A program made the position numbers and the translations under genes. Below the pieces are notes generated by a model that had not been told where the DNA came from, ran no database searches, and worked only from the letters and a program-made list of their open reading frames with translations. 64,000 nt of DNA from assembly GCA_018857735.1 (NCBI GenBank), contig JABMCL010000698.1, positions 755,001-819,000 of the forward strand, read 5' to 3'. Shown here piece by piece: positions 1-12,879 of this stretch (position 1 is its first letter; each line of letters begins with the position of its first letter). Origin of the DNA: Alviniconcha marisindica (taxonomy: Eukaryota; Mollusca; Gastropoda; Provannidae).

Positions 1-37
1 AGATCCCCCCCCCCCCCCCCTACACACACACTGTTTT

Positions 38-44
38 TGTGTGT

Positions 45-100
<56 letters not shown>
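38..100. repeat. (TG)n microsatellite
   Basis: Mostly pure TG dinucleotides, after a C run at 5-20. Confidence 0.95.
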
Positions 101-1091
101 CAGTATGGGCCCACGAGGCCCTTGGAACCGACTTGCGACACGGCATACTGTTAAATCGTTTTCACGATGAATGCTTGACTAAAAAAACGAGCCAGGGGAC
201 GAGAGAGCGTCGCCGGCCGACAAGCGAGACTGAGAAAGCTTCATGTACATGGCCCCATTCCTGGCAGTTTTTCACCCATATTACGACCGGTGCCCCTCCC
301 CCCATAGCTGCGCCCACCCACCCCGCCCCACCCACTCCCCTCCTTTTGCATTGTGGAGAGAGATAGGTGTGCGCACGCGGTGTGAGCACGTCAAGCGAAG
401 CGCTACCGCCACGGGCAGAGGATGTGTGTTGAGTGAGAATAAGCGAGGACCGAATCGTAGTAGTGGTGAGAGAGAAAGAGAGAGAGAGAAGTGTGTTGTC
501 CTTGGTGCCACCTGCTTGCTCGCTACCATGATGCGACAAGGGAGGTAGCCGTACGGAACCGCGCCCAGGCTCAGTCTCACGTCCATCTCCTCTGGACTCG
601 ACGTGGTCATTTCGGAAGTGTTCAGGAGGAGGGGTGTGCACCGTGTTCTTCTCAGCCTGTGTGCATGGAGTATTTGTGGTGTAAAGGCAACATTCTAATG
701 CTACGTACCTGCCAGCTTCAGTCAGTTTGTGTGAGCATGGCCTGTGCTGGCTGTACTGACGTCGCTGTCGCTCCGGCTGTGTCGCCTTGCTGCTCGCCGC
801 TGTAACTGACACACCGTGACGGGCTGTCCCCGAGACGCCGTTTGTCTCCTCAGTGACGGTGTGTGTGATCCCCCCTCATTTATCTATCGGCTGTGGCGAT
901 TTTCATATTGCGACGTGTTGTGGGGACCCTGGGGCCGTTTTCGTGGATGTACATGGAGTATTTGCGGTGTAAAGGTAAGCTTCCGGGGGGTGTCGGGGAG
1001 TCTGGGGAGTGTATTATGTGGGCTGTGACTACCTAGATATGGGCGGGGCGGGAGGGGTGACCCGGGAGGGGTGGTGGGTGGACTGCGATGG

Positions 1092-1192
1092 ACACACACA
1101 CACATACACACTGTCACGCACACATACACACACACACACCACACACCACACACACACCACACACACACACACCACACACACACACACACACT
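1092..1192. repeat. (CA)n microsatellite, interrupted
   Basis: CA repeats broken by CCACACAC steps. Confidence 0.93.
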
Positions 1193-2244
1193 GTCTCTTT
1201 CTCAGTCGTGAAGCATGGAGTGAGGCACTGAAAAAACGACACCGCCAACTTCAATATGGCTCAGCGTTTGACAATAAACTTTATGCCTGCAATATCTTGG
1301 CCAGATGATCATGACCGCCCCACCCCCACCCCCTCCCCCTCCCTCAACGCCCCTCCCCCCTTCATTCCACAGTTGACCCCCTTTCTTTGTTTCAGCGCTC
1401 TACAAATCTGCTGCAGAATCGTGGAGTTGTGTGCATATCTGCAGCCCACCACACTGCCTTGACATTCGCAGCTGTTGGCGACAGATCCGAGTGCCGTCAC
1501 TTTTGGCACACTGTCAAAATCAGTTTCTCTTTCCCCGTTTCTTTCCCTACTGGGGCAGGTCCGGGTTGGGGTGGGGTGGGGGTGATGTGACAGAGATTAT
1601 TCAAGTATAAATGTATTGTCTCTTCAAGATGTTATACGTTGGCATCGTTCCCCCGGCCTCGCCGCAGTGTGTATAGTGTGTGTATGTGATGACCATGTCC
1701 GCTGGGCAACTACCGTACTGTGGTAGAAAAATGCGACGTTTTGTAAAAGAATAATGTAGGCCTATGTGAAATCTTTGATGGGTCCATCCACGAGAAAACC
1801 ACAACTATTTCAAGCCGCAAATATATTGTAAATCGTGTGTGGCGTTTTGTGACTGAGTACATGCAACTATTGGCCTCGTCTTCTTTGCCTTGCTCCAAGC
1901 CATCCGATGCTGCAGTCGATAAAAGGTTTCGCCACCTGCATCTTCCGCCGCTCGCGGTTTCTCCAGGAAACTGTGTTGATGTCCCTGTGGCACAGTTAAT
2001 ACACGCATTATATCTGTATAACCATACCCAGTCTCTGTCAGTCAAGTTACGCCTCGCTGAGTTTTTTTTTTTTTTGCGGGGTCCTTGGAATTTGGAGTCT
2101 ACGTGTGAAGGCTAGGGGCCTGTAAGCAGCCAACCAGGGCTGGGTCTTTTGTTTGTGGCCCGTGTTGCTTTTTCTGGCTGTGACTGAGCTGTGACGAAAG
2201 ACAGACTGACGTGGTACAGTGGTGCGGACATTTTCCGTCGCTCG

Positions 2245-2351
2245 TCAGAGCTCAGGAGCTGTGTGACAGTCGAGGTGGCCGTCCTGGGCCAGGTAAACTT
2301 CCCTAACAGTGCTTGTGGTCTCTGGTGACGTAAAGCGACAGTGAACTCGAA
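2245..2351 (+). repeat. Family B short repeat
   Basis: Family B units are about 95-100 bp. They begin CAGAGCTCAGGAGCTGTGTG, continue AAGTCGAGGTGGCCGTCC and end GTCCCTAATAGTCC, then CTGTGGACGTAAAGCAACA. This copy has a small insertion before CCTAACAGTG and the end GACGTAAAGCGACAGTG. Confidence 0.75.
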
Positions 2352-3349
2352 CATCACTCGCTGATGAGCCCGAGCTACGTTTGTTGCTCCAGGATTGCTG
2401 TGCTGTTTCCACGCTGTGCCGTACCGTGTTTTTTATTTTCCAACTCCGCTTTCCTGGCTATGAACATTCTCCTTTCGCCAAAAGCCACGCTGTTTGGATT
2501 TTATGTGCAAGGAGACCGTTTAGAATACTTAATTTATAATAATGATAATAATCATAAATTTGTAATGTGCCACCTTAAATTTAACGCCCTAAGCGCATAG
2601 ATAAAAATGACTAACAGTACTACAAGGCGCGCAAAAGAGACCACTGCAGTCACAAGCTAACATAAGGTGAGATACTACTACAGTAAAACGCCAGCCCTCT
2701 TTCCAATAACATTAGTTACAACCAAAGCACAATCAAAAGCACGGCACGACTTCTTTCATAAAACGCTCACTGGAGGATGGATTTAAAACTGAACTCGTAC
2801 ACGTCAGCGATGCCTCAGTCGATGATTTTGTTGATGTCGGAGGGCCCGTAACTCCCTAGTCTTATTCCACCTGATACCCGTTTAGTTCACCTGCCACACC
2901 CACCCCGCCTCAGCAAAGAGTAGCTGAGGTTTTCACTTCGATATCCAAGAAACTATTCAGAGGCTATTTATTCCCCTTGCCTTTCGCGTAGGCAGTGGTG
3001 GTAAAAGGCAGGGCCATATAAACACAAAGCTATATCGACCGTTTTGTGAGTGAGCCATTCAGTCTACCGTGTTGTTGGTCAATATATATATTATGTGCGA
3101 CGCGATCTCGCAACAGCTGCTGCGCTCGGAATGTGATGTTGCGTGGTGTGTTCGGCCATTCGGTGCATGTTTGAGAATGACGGAACTGACCCCTCAATTC
3201 AGTGTTGTACCACTGGCCCTAATGGGAGTTGTTGCTTCTCTTGTATCTGACAGCGTATAAATCTGTGAAATGATCTCTCTTTTCTCTCTCTCTCTGGTTT
3301 CTGTGGACGTAAAGCACCATGTTTACCCCTCTCTCTCTCTCTCTCCTAC

Positions 3350-3416
3350 CCCCTTCTCCCCGCCCCTAATAAGCCTAAGGTTTATGTGGACGTTAAGCAC
3401 CATGTTTACTTATTTA
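3350..3416 (+). mobile_element. SINE family A tail fragment
   Basis: Contains CCCTAATAAGCC and GTGGACGTTAAGCACCATG, the family A 3' end, directly before the longer copy at 3421. Another short tail piece lies at 3297-3331. Confidence 0.65.
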
Positions 3417-3420
3417 CTGT

Positions 3421-3704
3421 CTGTCGGCAAGGCATTAGGCTGGTAAGCAGAGGGATCTCGGTTCGAATCGGCTTCGGCTCTCCTTTCTCTTCAAAAGTTG
3501 TGGTTTGTGGACACTGTCTTGTGACTTTGCCCCTCACAATTAGTAAAACATAAAATGGCTCTTATCGCTGCCCATCTTAATGCAGGAGTCATTCTGGTGG
3601 TGACAGTGTAGCGATCAGTCTATAATCTACCTCTCCGCCTACCACCATACCCCCTTCTCCCCGTCCCTAAAAAGCCTTATGGTTTCTGTGGACGTTAAGC
3701 ACCC
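3421..3704 (+). mobile_element. SINE family A, 5'-truncated copy
   Basis: Family A has a tRNA-like head (full form begins GAGCCGGTTTGGCCTAGCGG), a B box like GGTTCGAATCG (3460-3470), a body with CCCATCTTAATGCAGGAGTC and a tail TTTCTGTGGACGTTAAGCACC. This copy lacks the first head bases and ends directly at a (TCTG)n(TC)n tract. A loose tail fragment of the same family lies at 3350-3416. Confidence 0.75.
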
Positions 3705-3705
3705 A

Positions 3706-3829
<124 letters not shown>

Positions 3830-3910
3830 CTTATTTGTGTTTGTAGTACAGCAAGGACCTGTAGTACAAATGGACCTAATGCTGCTATCCTTGAGTATTA
3901 AAGTATTCGA

Positions 3911-3979
<69 letters not shown>

Positions 3980-4447
3980 CACGCTCGCTCGCTCTCTCCC
4001 GCTCGCATGTTTCGTAGTATTTTTTCTGCAGGGTTTGATGGCCTGATGACTTAAACAATAAATATCACCTCCTTCTCCCCTCCCCCTCCCTCCGTCTTCC
4101 TCCCTCTCACAACCCACTCGCGCGCTTGCACACAGACACGCTCACATACGCAAACACCTGTTGACTCTAGTTGAAGTCTGCTCAAAGCATTTGCACTGAA
4201 GCGTGTTATGAATGTGTCGTGAAGGGCATACTGCCCTCAGAGTGTTGACGCTGGAAATCAATGATGCATGCAGGATGACGCATTGTTATGGTTCCACATG
4301 CACACCGATCGGGATGGAGAGGATCAGACTCCAAAATTAACCCCAGATCGATCGACCCCTCTCCGTTTTGCTGTCCGATGATACGGATTTCGATCAAAAG
4401 CCGGCTTTGCAGGTGACCCCAGTCACTCTGAGATCGATTCTTTTTCG

Positions 4448-4616
4448 TCTCTCTCTGTGTCTGTGTCTGTCTGTCTGTCTCTCTCTCTCCCCCTCTCTCT
4501 CTCTCTCTCCCGTGTGTGTGTGCGTGTACTTGTGGTTTCACTTGGACTCGTCTTTGTTGTTGAACCGTTTCACCCTTTCCTTTATGAACCTATAAGAATA
4601 AGCCTTGATTGCATAA

Positions 4617-4662
<46 letters not shown>
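4448..4662. repeat. (TC/TCTG)n and (TG)n tracts
   Basis: Mixed TC/TCTG at 4448-4510 and pure TG at 4620-4662. Confidence 0.9.
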
Positions 4663-4663
<1 letters not shown>

Positions 4664-5116
4664 AATTTACTTCTATCCTCACGCCAACTTCTAATCATCC
4701 TTCACGGCATTCTTTGCCGACCACAACACTGATAATTGCTCCCCACAACGGGCCAGAACCCGGGGAACACTGGATGCATGTGAAGTGAAAGAAGCTGGGA
4801 TTGATCGGTTCCAACAATCCAACAATACCTCCTCCATCAACACTGGTTGAGTGGGGGACTGGGCGCCTTGACGATCCCCTTGACAGCTAGGACTATAGCA
4901 GCCAGTGCAGACAAGGCGAGCGGGGCCCAACCCGTCCTTTGTTCTTTCGCAGCTCTGTCACGGGAGCTGCTTGGGAAAGTGCTTTGCTGCTGTTGCTGTT
5001 GTTCTTTTTTTTTCTTCTTTTTTATCGAAATGTTCCTTTATGGCACCCGCATTGAGGTACCGCTGATGCCAACATTAAACAGCCCCACTGCAAACGACCC
5101 AGAGGTTTTGTCCCTA

Positions 5117-5150
5117 ATATGTCAGCCCGACATTTGAGGACCATCACATA
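5117..5150 (+). repeat. Family C hairpin repeat
   Basis: GTCCCTAATATGTCAGCCCGACA then TTTGAGGACCAT (written in two parts). A short stem TGTC/GACA sits inside an outer GTCC/GGAC pair. Other copies: 6144-6181 (+), 10802-10845 (-), 32549-32587 (-), 35742-35776 (-). Confidence 0.65.
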
Positions 5151-5176
5151 AGAGACCCAGAACTCTCATGGGTTCT

Positions 5177-5276
5177 CAGAGCTCAGGAGCTGTGTGAAAG
5201 TCGAGGTGGCCGTCCTGGGCTCCCAGCCCCTAACAGTCCTTGTGGTCTCTGTGGACGTAGAGCAACACTGAACTCT
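5177..5276 (+). repeat. Family B short repeat
   Basis: Near-complete copy; the final part reads GTGGACGTAGAGCAACACTG. Confidence 0.85.
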
Positions 5277-5664
5277 AGGGTTCTCTCTTTAAAGCCTGGA
5301 GTAACTTAGGATATTCTTTTGCCTTCTTCGCCTACTGCCCGGAATCGGACAGTTTTAACATTTACCTTTCTGGTGCATTCTGCGTTATACATTCCAACTC
5401 TTTAACAATAATGTGAAGTGAATGTACTTATTATATATATTAAGTACAATGGCTCGGTGCTTTACTGAAGATGCGATGACTCGTGTTTCGCCCTGCACTG
5501 TTACAAACTTGGCAGTTGACTCGGCGTTAAATACCAGTTAATTCACTAACTTTCTGGTTTTGTGGCCAAGCTCAAGACCAGGTCTGTTGTTGTCGTTGTT
5601 GCTTTTATTTTGAAACCGACATGCCCTTCTGTTAATTTCGGAGACTGGTGTCTCAGTCAGTCTC

Positions 5665-5793
<129 letters not shown>

Positions 5794-6285
5794 TCTTCTT
5801 TGTAGTTTTTGCCTAGTCTACGTTTGGACCTTGCCTTGGTTTGTTTGAGCTGACCGAACGTTTACTGTGCACATGCGTGTGGCGAACAGGCTTACAAGAA
5901 ATGTGGACAGCTTGCCAGGAGTTAAACCCTGGAGACTTCTCTCTCTCTCCCCCCACCCCCACCCCCCTCTTCTCCCCTCCCCAGTGCAACGTGCCTATGT
6001 ATTTTCGACCTACACTCCAAGCCTTCCTTTCCGGCACCTTCCTCCAACGGATGTCGTAAACCAGTGGTTGGTTTTGTCTCAGTGTCAGTCTGGGAATTAA
6101 GCTATGGTACTGCACATAGTCTTCGTGGCCGAAGCTTTGTCTCTAATATGTCAGCCCGATATCTGAGGACATTAAGGCCCAAAAGAAGAAGAATCTCTGT
6201 GTCTTAGTGTCAGTCTGGGAAGTTCGTACTGCACAGAGCCTTCGTGGCCAAAGGTTCCCAGAAGATTTGTTGTTGTGGCATTCCC

Positions 6286-6364
6286 CAGCTGTGTGACAAT
6301 CGAGGTGGCCATCCTGTCCCTAATAGTCCTTGTGGTCTCTGTGGACCTAAAGCAACACTGAACA
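6286..6364 (+). repeat. Family B short repeat, internally deleted
   Basis: Starts at the AGCTGTGTGAC block and lacks the GGGCTCCC segment. Confidence 0.75.
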
Positions 6365-7108
6365 CCCTACAGAGTTCAGAAGCTGTGTGGGGTAAGAAAG
6401 TAAGTAACGTTTTTTGTTTTGTTTTTTGAATTACTTGCGAGCAATCTTCTGCGCCCTCTGGTGCATCCCAACGGAGTCTTTGGGAACAAGACTAGTACAC
6501 GTACACGTGTTCAGGACAGATATTCAGGAACACTTTAAAACTAATTCAGCTGTGTACTGGATGGGGGGGTGGGGGTGGGGGGGGGGGGTGCACGGTTGGC
6601 CAAGTTGCCTCTGGGACAATTTCCCCTTCAGAAGACATTGTGTGTAGCATGAAGAAAAGGGCAGTTACTGTGTTGAGAGTGAAACTGATAGCAGCGTGAT
6701 GGCAGGTGGGACCTCTGACAACCTTGTAATCACAGGGGGTGGGGGGCGTGGGGTGTCACCCTGAAACAGGTAACCTGCCCGGGGTGCCGAGCCTGTTATT
6801 ACAGGTTACACTGATGGATACGTGTGTGCCTCTTTCTTTTCTTGCCGGTCGTGGAAGTGGAAGTTCCCGGTTTGGTTTCGGTTTTATTTTTTTGTTTTTC
6901 GGTATTTTGCTCTCGTGGATTTTTTTCCTCCGCTTGCAAGTTCCCCGTCATGGCGGCGTGCTTACAACACTTCAGTTTCTAAACGCAGAACATACACAAA
7001 TACGCGTGGAAAGCTAAATTTAATTGAGAACATTCGCTAAGTACACGTATGTCCATATTAATTTGTCGTCTCCATTTCATACATGCCGTAGTAGATGACT
7101 GCAGACTC

Positions 7109-7308
7109 GGAGCTCAGGAGCTGTGTGAAAGTCGAGGTGGCCGTCCTGGGCTCCCGTCCCTAATAGTCCGTAGGGTCTCTGTGGACGTAAACAACACTCA
7201 GCTTGAACAAGGCGTCAGAGCTCAGGAGCTGTGTGAAAGTCGAGGTGGACGTCCTGGGCTTCCCATCCTTACTAGTCCTTTCAGTCTCTGTGGATGTAAA
7301 GTACCATG
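7109..7308 (+). repeat. Two family B repeats in tandem
   Basis: Copies at 7109-7201 and 7216-7308, same strand, separated by 14 bp. Confidence 0.85.
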
Positions 7309-8018
7309 AAAGAAGAAGAAAAGCTGCAGACGGGATGAGGGGGTAGGGGAGGGGGTACAAGGAGACATTGTTGTTGTCACTGATTTGGCTGGTTTAAATG
7401 TAGGACCGGCTCGTTTCCCAGAATATTAACAGGGGATATGTTTATGTCTTACTTGCCATTGTCTGTTTGGAATCTCCACCTTGAAATGTAACCAAAGAAA
7501 AACAAAGTGCCCGGCGCACGATATCACTCGCCATGCACACTAGAACTGCGCGTTTACACGAACAGTTTTCTAGCCAGTGGGGTTTCTTTTCCTGGTCATC
7601 TGATCCCCACAGACAGAGAGTGCCCCGGTGCCGTTTCAAGCGACGTCGTATCAAATTCAGGACGTCCCTTTCAAAGATACGGGGCGCTCAGGAATTAACA
7701 TTGCGGGTGAGGATTAACCACAATTAAAAGAGGGTGCGCGCAACAGCAGTACTTATTACTGTCATGACAGGCGATGTCCGTTTGGGACCAGATGTCAGCT
7801 TTACAAACTCAGTGTAAAACTCTGCACAACTTTTGGCCCTGATGGATGTCCCTCTTCACCTGGTCAAAAGAATTCACCGTGATTTGATCATATAATTATA
7901 TCTGCGTTGTTGCGACTAAGTGCGTCATAAGTGCATTAGACATCCATGCTTGCCATGTTAATTTATATAATGTAAATTCAAGACATCGTTTCGCGATTGT
8001 GCAAAGGCTCTACGTAAG

Positions 8019-8252
8019 TAAGTAAACATGGTGCTTAACGTCCACAGAAACCATAAGGCTTATTAGGGACGGGGAGAAGGGGGGGGGGGGCGAGGGGGTA
8101 TGGAGGTGGGGGAAGAAGGAGATTATATATCTATCGCTACACTATCATCACCAGAATGATTCCTGCATTAAGATGGGCAGCGATGAGAGCCATTTTAATG
8201 TTTCAGTAGGAAGTGATGGACAGTGACACAGGACAGTGTCCACAAAGGCTCT
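8019..8252 (-). mobile_element. SINE family A, body and tail
   Basis: Reverse-strand copy starting with the tail complement ATGGTGCTTAACGTCCACAG. The body aligns to 15821-16132 up to the GACAGTGTCCACAAA block; the tRNA head is absent. A G run interrupts it near 8081. Confidence 0.75.
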
Positions 8253-8661
8253 ACCCATGAACCCTCATATTATAGGTAGGTCCATGGCTACACCCAACTA
8301 ATCATATTAACCTCCTCTTCCTCCTCCTCTTCAGCAATGCGCTGCATGAAGTCCTTAGCGCAGCTTGAGGCAGATGGCGAGAAAGGAAAGTGTTTTGCGC
8401 TGCCCCTCTCCCGCTGTTCCAGGCACAGGGCTGCCATTGTTGCTGGGTCAGGCCTGGGTAGACCCGGACAATGAACGCACGGGGCTGGCCAGTGCAGACA
8501 GCCAGAGCTGGCAATGGGAGGAATGCAGTGTAAGCCCATGTCTCCCCATCACGCCGCTGATGTTGTCTGCGGGAACTGGTACGACTGAGGGGCCACCAGT
8601 CTTCTTTTTTTCTTCTTCTTTTTTAGGGAGGAGGGGGGGGGGGCGGTCTTTTTCCCGTTTT

Positions 8662-9050
8662 AGTGTTGCTTTACGTCCAGAGAAACAGGCTTATTAGGGA
8701 CGGGGAGCCCAGGATGGCCACCTCGACTTTCACGCAGCTCCTGAGCTCTGACCGGCAGTCGTTGGTTGGTTGAGTGTTGCTTTACGTCCACAGAAGCCGT
8801 AGGCTTATTAGGGACGGGGAACCCTGGACGGCCACCTCGACTTTCACACAGCTCCTGAGCTCTGACCGGGAGTCGATGATGATGAAGTGATGCTTTATGT
8901 CCTCAGATGTCAGTTGACATATTAGGGACAAGTTGTGACCAATGCCGAAGCACGGTGCAATAAATCTTTACGTCCACGGAAACCAGAAGGCTCGTTAGGA
9001 CGGACAGTCCAGGACGTCCACCTCGACTCTCACACAGCTCCTGAACCATG
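8662..9050 (-). repeat. Three family B repeats with one family C repeat between
   Basis: Reverse-strand B copies at 8662-8750, 8773-8865 and 8962-9050; a family C unit lies at 8881-8945. The cluster shows repeated insertion or local duplication of the same class of element. Confidence 0.82.
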
Positions 9051-9559
9051 AACGACCGGGAGTCCCTGCTGACAGGACTTATAAATCTTATTTTTCTTTA
9101 CCAAATTCCTAGCATTTGGTTTACGACATTATTCTCCTTGGAGGAAGGTTTCCGGAAAGCGAGCCTCGGAGTGTGCTTTTTTCCTGTGACTGTTTTTAAC
9201 ATTTTAAAGACGCTGATAGTTTTTCTGCATGCTGGGTTTTTGGGGGGTTTCCGTGATCCACGGAATTTGGACGCGGACTATAGGAGCTTTAATGTGCGTT
9301 TGTGGTCTTTGTGCTCACGTATGGCTACACACCCAGGCCTGGTCCGGCAACCTCCGGGTCTGTATCTCACCCGAAGCCGGTCTTTTGGCTAGAAGGCCAG
9401 CCAGCTTCAAAGACTTTCCACTGTGTCCAGCCAAACCCCGGTGTCAGTGTCACCTGTTCAGCCACTGACTCCATCAGTTTGTTCTAGCAAACACCGCCAG
9501 CTGTTCGACCAAACAGTCAACTCATTTGTCCAGCCGAAGAGTGTACAGTTTTTATGTTT

Positions 9560-9561
9560 GC

Positions 9562-9651
<90 letters not shown>

Positions 9652-9666
9652 CACCCCTCTCTCTCT
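9560..9666. repeat. (CTGT)n(CT)n compound microsatellite
   Basis: About 12 CTGT then about 17 CT. Confidence 0.95.
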
Positions 9667-10019
9667 GTGTATTCTTATTCTTCCCCAAGCTGTAACTCAT
9701 TCGAAAGCGTTCCAGTGGAGTAATAAAGACAAGCAAGAGTTGATGACAGCCTGCTTTATTATGTGTGTAGGATTACTGAACACCTAAAGAGTGTATTATC
9801 AGCGAACAGCAACAGGTGTGTGGCTGAGTCCCCATTGTAGTCCTCTGAAATCTGGTCGGAAACTGTCTGACCGACCTCTGTTCGTGTACATACGTTGGTC
9901 CAGCATTTCAAATGGTCTGTCCAGCGTCTTGACTTTCTCGGTGCTGGTCACAGCCGTGTGGTCACTGAGCGATGTTGACCAGTACAGAAACCATTCGGTT
10001 GACTGCAGAATATACTTTT

Positions 10020-10195
10020 GGTTTGTGGGGACGTACGTGGCATCAGCCATGTCAACAACTAAACAGCGCTGCAACCACTTCGTAGATATTCCAAACGCGC
10101 TGTGTTGGGCTACACTCACTCGTTCAGAGTCACATACTACTAGAGCGCAATCTTGTCTGCACAGAAGCTGAGAACAGCGCTATATTTGCCACTGT
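10020..10195 (+). mobile_element. Decayed 3' part of the 27.9-kb SINE family
   Basis: Shares in order the CAGCCATGTCA, CCACTTCG, ATATTCCAAACGCGCT and AGAACAGCGCTATAT blocks with 28225-28375. The tRNA head is missing. Confidence 0.65.
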
Positions 10196-10403
10196 GAAGC
10201 GCTTAGGGCTCATCTCGAGATAGGATGCACGACAAGTGTTCATAAACATCTGGCTGAGCTAACCTGAGCCGGTTGCTCGTGTCATGCGGTATCATTTGCA
10301 GATAATGTAGACAGCGGTGTTGCAGTTCGTCACAGCCGCGTGGTTTCACTGTCACACATGCCCGAAGGAACATCAGTTTCGGCTGCGTGTGTATGTGTGT
10401 CCG

Positions 10404-10408
<5 letters not shown>

Positions 10409-10460
<52 letters not shown>
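10409..10460. repeat. (GA)n microsatellite
   Basis: Pure GA. Confidence 0.95.
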
Positions 10461-10461
<1 letters not shown>

Positions 10462-11043
10462 ATTGGTCAGTGAATGAATGACCCAGGCAATGGTCCGTAT
10501 GCGTGAGAGAGAGGGAGGGAGAGAGCCTCATTGGTCAAAGGCTTTCATTGTGTTCTTCTCTGCCTTGTATTCCACCGCCGCTGGTTTTCTACGACAAATG
10601 ACCTCAAGCAGCAGTCGGTCATTGACAGGCGTTGGCCAGCTAGCTTACCTGCCGACAAGAGCTGTCACTGATGCTGTGTTCATGGCGTCTAGTTTCTGCG
10701 TTTGTCACACTGAAGTCGTCTGCACGGCTGCTGGAGTTGTGGAACTCTGCTTGTCTGCTGTTGCAACTATGTATGGATGACTCCATATTCATTCATTTCA
10801 TTCTGCTTAATATCCTCAGATGCTAAAAAGCATATTAGGGACAATCTGTAGAATAAGCTTGTCTTGGATATAAAAATTGCTGAAACTTGGGGGGGGGGGT
10901 GATGGGAGGCGAGATGGGCTTGGACCACTTGCGGATCAATACAATAAAAACAAGAGACACGTTTCTTACGTTTCTTTTATAGCGTAGCCGGTCACCTACT
11001 GTGCAAGGCATACGTTTGAGTCGCGGTTTTCTTCTTCTTCTTT

Positions 11044-11136
11044 AGTGTTGTTTGACGTCCACATAGACCGTAAGCACTTTTAGGGACGGGAGCCCAGGAC
11101 GTCCACGTCGACTTTCATACAGCTCCTGAGCTCTGT
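11044..11136 (-). repeat. Family B short repeat
   Basis: Complete reverse-strand copy ending CAGCTCCTGAGCTCTG. Confidence 0.82.
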
Positions 11137-11374
11137 CGCCGTTTTCGTGCTCATTGTGAACTTTGTGTAAGAAAGACGTTACACCTCGATGGCGTTCCTC
11201 CTGCGGCGTTTTGAAATCAGTGGACAGCACCTCCTTTCTGTGGACTGCCAGACGGAAATGATTGATTCCTGCTGTTTAAAGCGCAGTCAACTGCGAAGGA
11301 CCTATCTTTGCATCAGGACGAGACAAAATAATCAGGAAATCACAAGAGAAAGTCTGGTACACAGTTCACCGAAC

Positions 11375-11512
11375 ACACACATGCACAACACGCGCACACA
11401 CACACACATACACACGCGCGCGCGGGCAAACGCACACACACACACATCGCACATATATACACGCACGCAAGTACACACACTCACACACACGCGCAGGCAC
11501 ATACACACAACC
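11375..11512. repeat. Imperfect (CA/CG)n tract
   Basis: CA repeats with CGCG interruptions. Confidence 0.85.
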
Positions 11513-12329
11513 ACTTTATATCTGAAGAGGCTTGGCTAAAAATGCAGCAGACTGAACCGAGAAGGCAGGCATGTCACTGGACAGGTGGAATTCCTGGCCG
11601 TAACCAAAGCATTCCAAACCACATTGTCTAGCCTGTTCCAGGCTAAAAATAAAAACAAAACAAAAAACTGCAAAAGACCTGTCAACAGAGGAGAACCGGA
11701 ATAATTTCCGAGTCCTCGGGGCAACCAAAGGAAGGTGGGAATGTTTGGGGGGAGGGGGGAGGAGGGCGGCGTTAGGCGGGGGGGGGGGGGGGGGAGAGAC
11801 AGGGAGAGTGGTCTTGCCGCGTTGACAGTAGCGAAGACCTGAGCGGGCACATGGATTGCCTTAATTCAGACTTCATTCAGTCTCCCGCCCGGCTCTCCCT
11901 CTGCCTGCCACAGACCGCGCTGGGCCTCAAGGTGCTCATTAAAACCGCTCAACCGTTTCACTGACCTGCGGGCCGGGCCAGAGGGGAGGGAGGGAGTGTT
12001 GGGGGGGGGGGGGGGGAGGAGGAGCGGCTTTCCTCAGACCAGAGACGTAGTACTACTACCACCCCGACACTGTAACTCTGTTCAGACCTACCTGCTGGCC
12101 TTTCACTGGGCGGCAGTTGAGCAGAAGGCGCGCGATCTGTGGACGGAGACGACCGACTCGCCTGCTGGGCTCTCCGGGCTCTTTTGTTTTGTCCGAGGAA
12201 AGGCCGGGACTGTCGCCGCTGGGGCAAGCTCTGCGTGTGTGCCTGGTTTTTATCTGTGGAACCCAGTGGGGGCTGCTAGAATGGACACCTAGGAGTGCGG
12301 CGTCAAACGATTACAAATTACAAGTACAG

Positions 12330-12830
12330 TGCGTGTCATTTTATGGGAGTACTGAACGTACAGTGCGTGTCCGCCGAAGGAATACTGAATGTACAGTGCT
12401 TTTCTTTTTTTAAGTACTGTACACAATAGTGCATGTCGGCGAAGGAGTACTGAAGGTGTAGAGCGCGTTGACGAAGGAGTACTGAGAACGTATGTGTGTC
12501 ATCGAAGGAGTACTTGACGTCAAAGAAGTTCTGAAAGTTTTTGTGCATGTCATCGAAGGAGTTCTGAATGTGTCATGCGTCTTATCAGAAAGTACTGAAA
12601 GCGTAGTGCGTGTTATCAAAGGAGTACTGAAAGTATAGTTCGTGTCACAGAAAGAGTACTGGACGTATGCTGCGTGTCATCGAAGAAGTTGTGAAAGTAT
12701 AATGCGTGTCTTTTGAAGGAGTACTGACAGCATAGTACGGAAGCTATGGGAGGAGTACTGATTGTGCAATGGCTGTCGTAGAAGAAGTACTAAACGCATA
12801 ATGCATATGGTCGCGGCCTTCAGTACAGCA
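12330..12830 (+). repeat. Degenerate 32-bp minisatellite
   Basis: About 14 units around GGAGTACTGAAAGT.TAGTGC and GTGTCATCGAA; strongly diverged. Confidence 0.75.
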
Positions 12831-12879
12831 GTGCGACCTCGATGATTTCCTTTCCTCGCTGATCACGGAGGAGTGGATC

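Noticed and set aside
162..812. 216-residue minus-strand frame
   Set aside because: No domain, crosses low-complexity stretches, overlapped by other equally long frames.
9048..9392. 114-residue plus-strand hydrophobic frame
   Set aside because: No family likeness, starts in a family B repeat, no splice or promoter support.
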